From: Actinomycetota bacterium
Lineage (GTDB): Bacteria; Actinomycetota; Thermoleophilia; Gaiellales; Gaiellaceae
NCBI GenBank assembly: GCA_013816275.1
Contig: JACDER010000075.1
Coordinates: 1-7,016, forward strand
Direction: 5' to 3'
Length of the DNA: 7,016 nt
Every line of letters starts with the position of its first letter. The stretch's first letter is position 1. The notes beneath the pieces are model-generated. The model made no database searches. It was not told the DNA's origin and worked only from the letters and a program-made list of their open reading frames with translations. Positions 5,932-7,016 of this stretch are shown piece after piece. The position numbers were made by a program, and so were the translations under genes.

Positions 5932-7016
5932 GTGCCGCGCGCGTGCCTGGCGGCGCGCGGCCAGCTCGTCGTTCGGGTATGTACCCCGCCGGTTCGCGGC
6001 CAGCCTGCGGATGCCCGCGCGGAGCGGGCCACGTCCCGCCCGTTCGGCCGCACTTGGATACGGGGCGTACCGGTACGCCTCGAGCGCGATCAACTGACCG
6101 GCTACGGCCAGCCAGGCGAGAAAGATGGCGATCGCCGGCAGGGGGACGTAACCGGTCGCGGTCAGCTCCATCAGGTACCAGGGGGCGTCGAGCCCGAGCC
6201 CGAACCGCCAGGCGATCGAGCCGACGAGCAGGAGCGGGCCGATGAATCCCGCGGCGAGCACTGCCAGCCGGACCCAGGGCTGCCGGTCCCGGATTTGCGG
6301 GAGCCAGAGCCAGATGTGAAGCGACGGCAGGATGAAGATGAGCGCGAACGGATTCGAGGCCGCGGTCAGGAGCGCGAGCACCGCGAGCGCGAGCAACGCG
6401 CCGGCGTAACCGGCGAGGCGCTCCTCGCCCCGGACCGGCCGTCGCGGGAGCAGGCGCTCACGACTGACCAGCCAGCCCACGCACCCGAGCAGGATGAGAC
6501 CGATGACTCCGACGGCGGGCCAGTGCGTGGCCGCGGTGCTGCTCGGGTTGGGCGGCAGCGCGGCGCCTCGCGGCCAGGCTCCGAGCAGCGTGAGGAGTAA
6601 AAACGAGATCCCGATCCAGGCCCAGAAGCCAAGTCGGCGGACATAGCTCCGGATCGAGCCGATCAAGCGGATGCGCCGCCGCCGGCAGTAGGCGAAGAGG
6701 TCGACGGTTGCAGTAAGAAACGGGACGAGCGCGGCGATCAGGACCAGCTCGAGGGCCCATCCCGGCAGGAATCGGGAGCCGAGAAAGACGAAGCTGGAGG
6801 ACCCCGCCGTCAGTTCGAGCCCCTGGTCGAGCGACCCGAGCAAGAGCTGCGTTGCCCGTCCCATCTGCCCGAGCCGATGGACGTGGAGCCGGTCCGGCGT
6901 GTCCGCGATCGAGGAGGACGCTCTGTTGCCTTCCGTCGTCAGGGTCACCGCCGGGATGCCACGCCCGACCAGCGGTGCTTGTTCGTAGAGGTTTAAGGGA
7001 AAGCCGAGATCGATGA
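5929..7016 (-). CDS. M28-type peptidase domain with C-terminal multi-pass membrane module (5' partial)
   Basis: Probably an envelope protein with an extracytoplasmic M28 (zinc aminopeptidase-like) domain anchored by a membrane module. Only the last 361 residues are visible; the frame is open to the window edge, so the GTG at 6948 is internal. Residues 1-62 look like the end of an M28 domain: IDLGFPLNLYEQAPL, GRGIPAVTLTTEG (17-29), ADTPDRL (37-43) and a closing helix LGQMGRATQLLLGSL. The expected zinc-ligand histidine four residues before Asp38 appears to be Ser34, so activity is doubtful. Then follow about seven hydrophobic segments (about 86-110, 130-147, 164-183, 201-220, 222-240, 247-268, 288-312) and a basic tail (323-361) containing YPNDELAARRQARARH. 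Basic clusters such as CRRRRIR (110-116) would face the cytoplasm. One leucine uses TTA (6996-6994), unusual in such GC-rich DNA. The M28 identity rests on a short stretch. A peptidase-like glycan- or peptide-binding domain is the alternative. Confidence 0.7.
   Translation of the reverse strand, partial: IDLGFPLNLYEQAPLVGRGIPAVTLTTEGNRASSSIADTPDRLHVHRLGQMGRATQLLLGSLDQGLELTAGSSSFVFLGSRFLPGWALELVLIAALVPFLTATVDLFAYCRRRRIRLIGSIRSYVRRLGFWAWIGISFLLLTLLGAWPRGAALPPNPSSTAATHWPAVGVIGLILLGCVGWLVSRERLLPRRPVRGEERLAGYAGALLALAVLALLTAASNPFALIFILPSLHIWLWLPQIRDRQPWVRLAVLAAGFIGPLLLVGSIAWRFGLGLDAPWYLMELTATGYVPLPAIAIFLAWLAVAGQLIALEAYRYAPYPSAAERAGRGPLRAGIRRLAANRRGTYPNDELAARRQARARH

Noticed and set aside
1..7016. 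Possible defence, phage or mobile system
   Set aside because: No transposase, integrase, nuclease, reverse transcriptase, toxin-antitoxin pair, CRISPR repeat or attachment-site repeat is visible. All six genes are accounted for by envelope, cofactor and peptidase families.

Overview
The window is gene-dense, GC-rich bacterial DNA (about two-thirds GC by eye). Start codons are often GTG, and two genes have no visible Shine-Dalgarno sequence. The gene types fit an actinobacterial-type lineage: multi-pass GT-C sugar transferases resembling MptA/MptB, a DUF2079 membrane protein, and an M28 peptidase fused to a membrane module. Thermoleophilia/Gaiellales-like is my best guess, but this rests on protein style alone and no rRNA or marker gene confirms it. 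There are no RNA genes, insertion sequences, CRISPR arrays or phage genes, and no gene-free stretch longer than 22 bases.

Layout, left to right. (1) Positions 1-1230, plus strand: the 3' part of a GT-C membrane glycosyltransferase (MptB/GT87-like) whose start lies outside the window. (2) Positions 4704 down to 1227, minus strand: a tight three-gene operon. It encodes a polyprenyl-phosphate sugar synthase (GT2, DPM1/GtrB-like), a GT-B glycosyltransferase (GT4-like) and a DUF2079 multi-pass membrane protein. The last two overlap by a GTGA. (3) Positions 4727-5926, plus strand: moeA, molybdopterin molybdenumtransferase, divergent from the operon across only 22 bases. (4) Positions 7016 down to 5929, minus strand: the 3' part of an M28-type peptidase domain followed by about seven membrane helices. 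Its start lies outside the window.

How the genes may work together (inference): the GT2 enzyme could charge polyprenyl phosphate with a hexose on the cytoplasmic face. The GT-C enzymes (the left-hand gene, and possibly the DUF2079 protein) could use that lipid-linked sugar on the outer face, while the GT-B enzyme builds a cytoplasmic acceptor. Together this would be an envelope glycan or glycolipid pathway. moeA looks unrelated and merely adjacent.

The most noteworthy points are these. The GT4 gene has a conserved N-terminus that extends upstream of its first conventional start codon. The GT2/moeA pair shares a minimal promoter that probably makes leaderless transcripts. Both convergent gene junctions end in palindromes built from the two stop codons. 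The M28 domain lacks the expected final zinc-binding histidine. I found nothing that clearly amounts to a new defence or mobile system.
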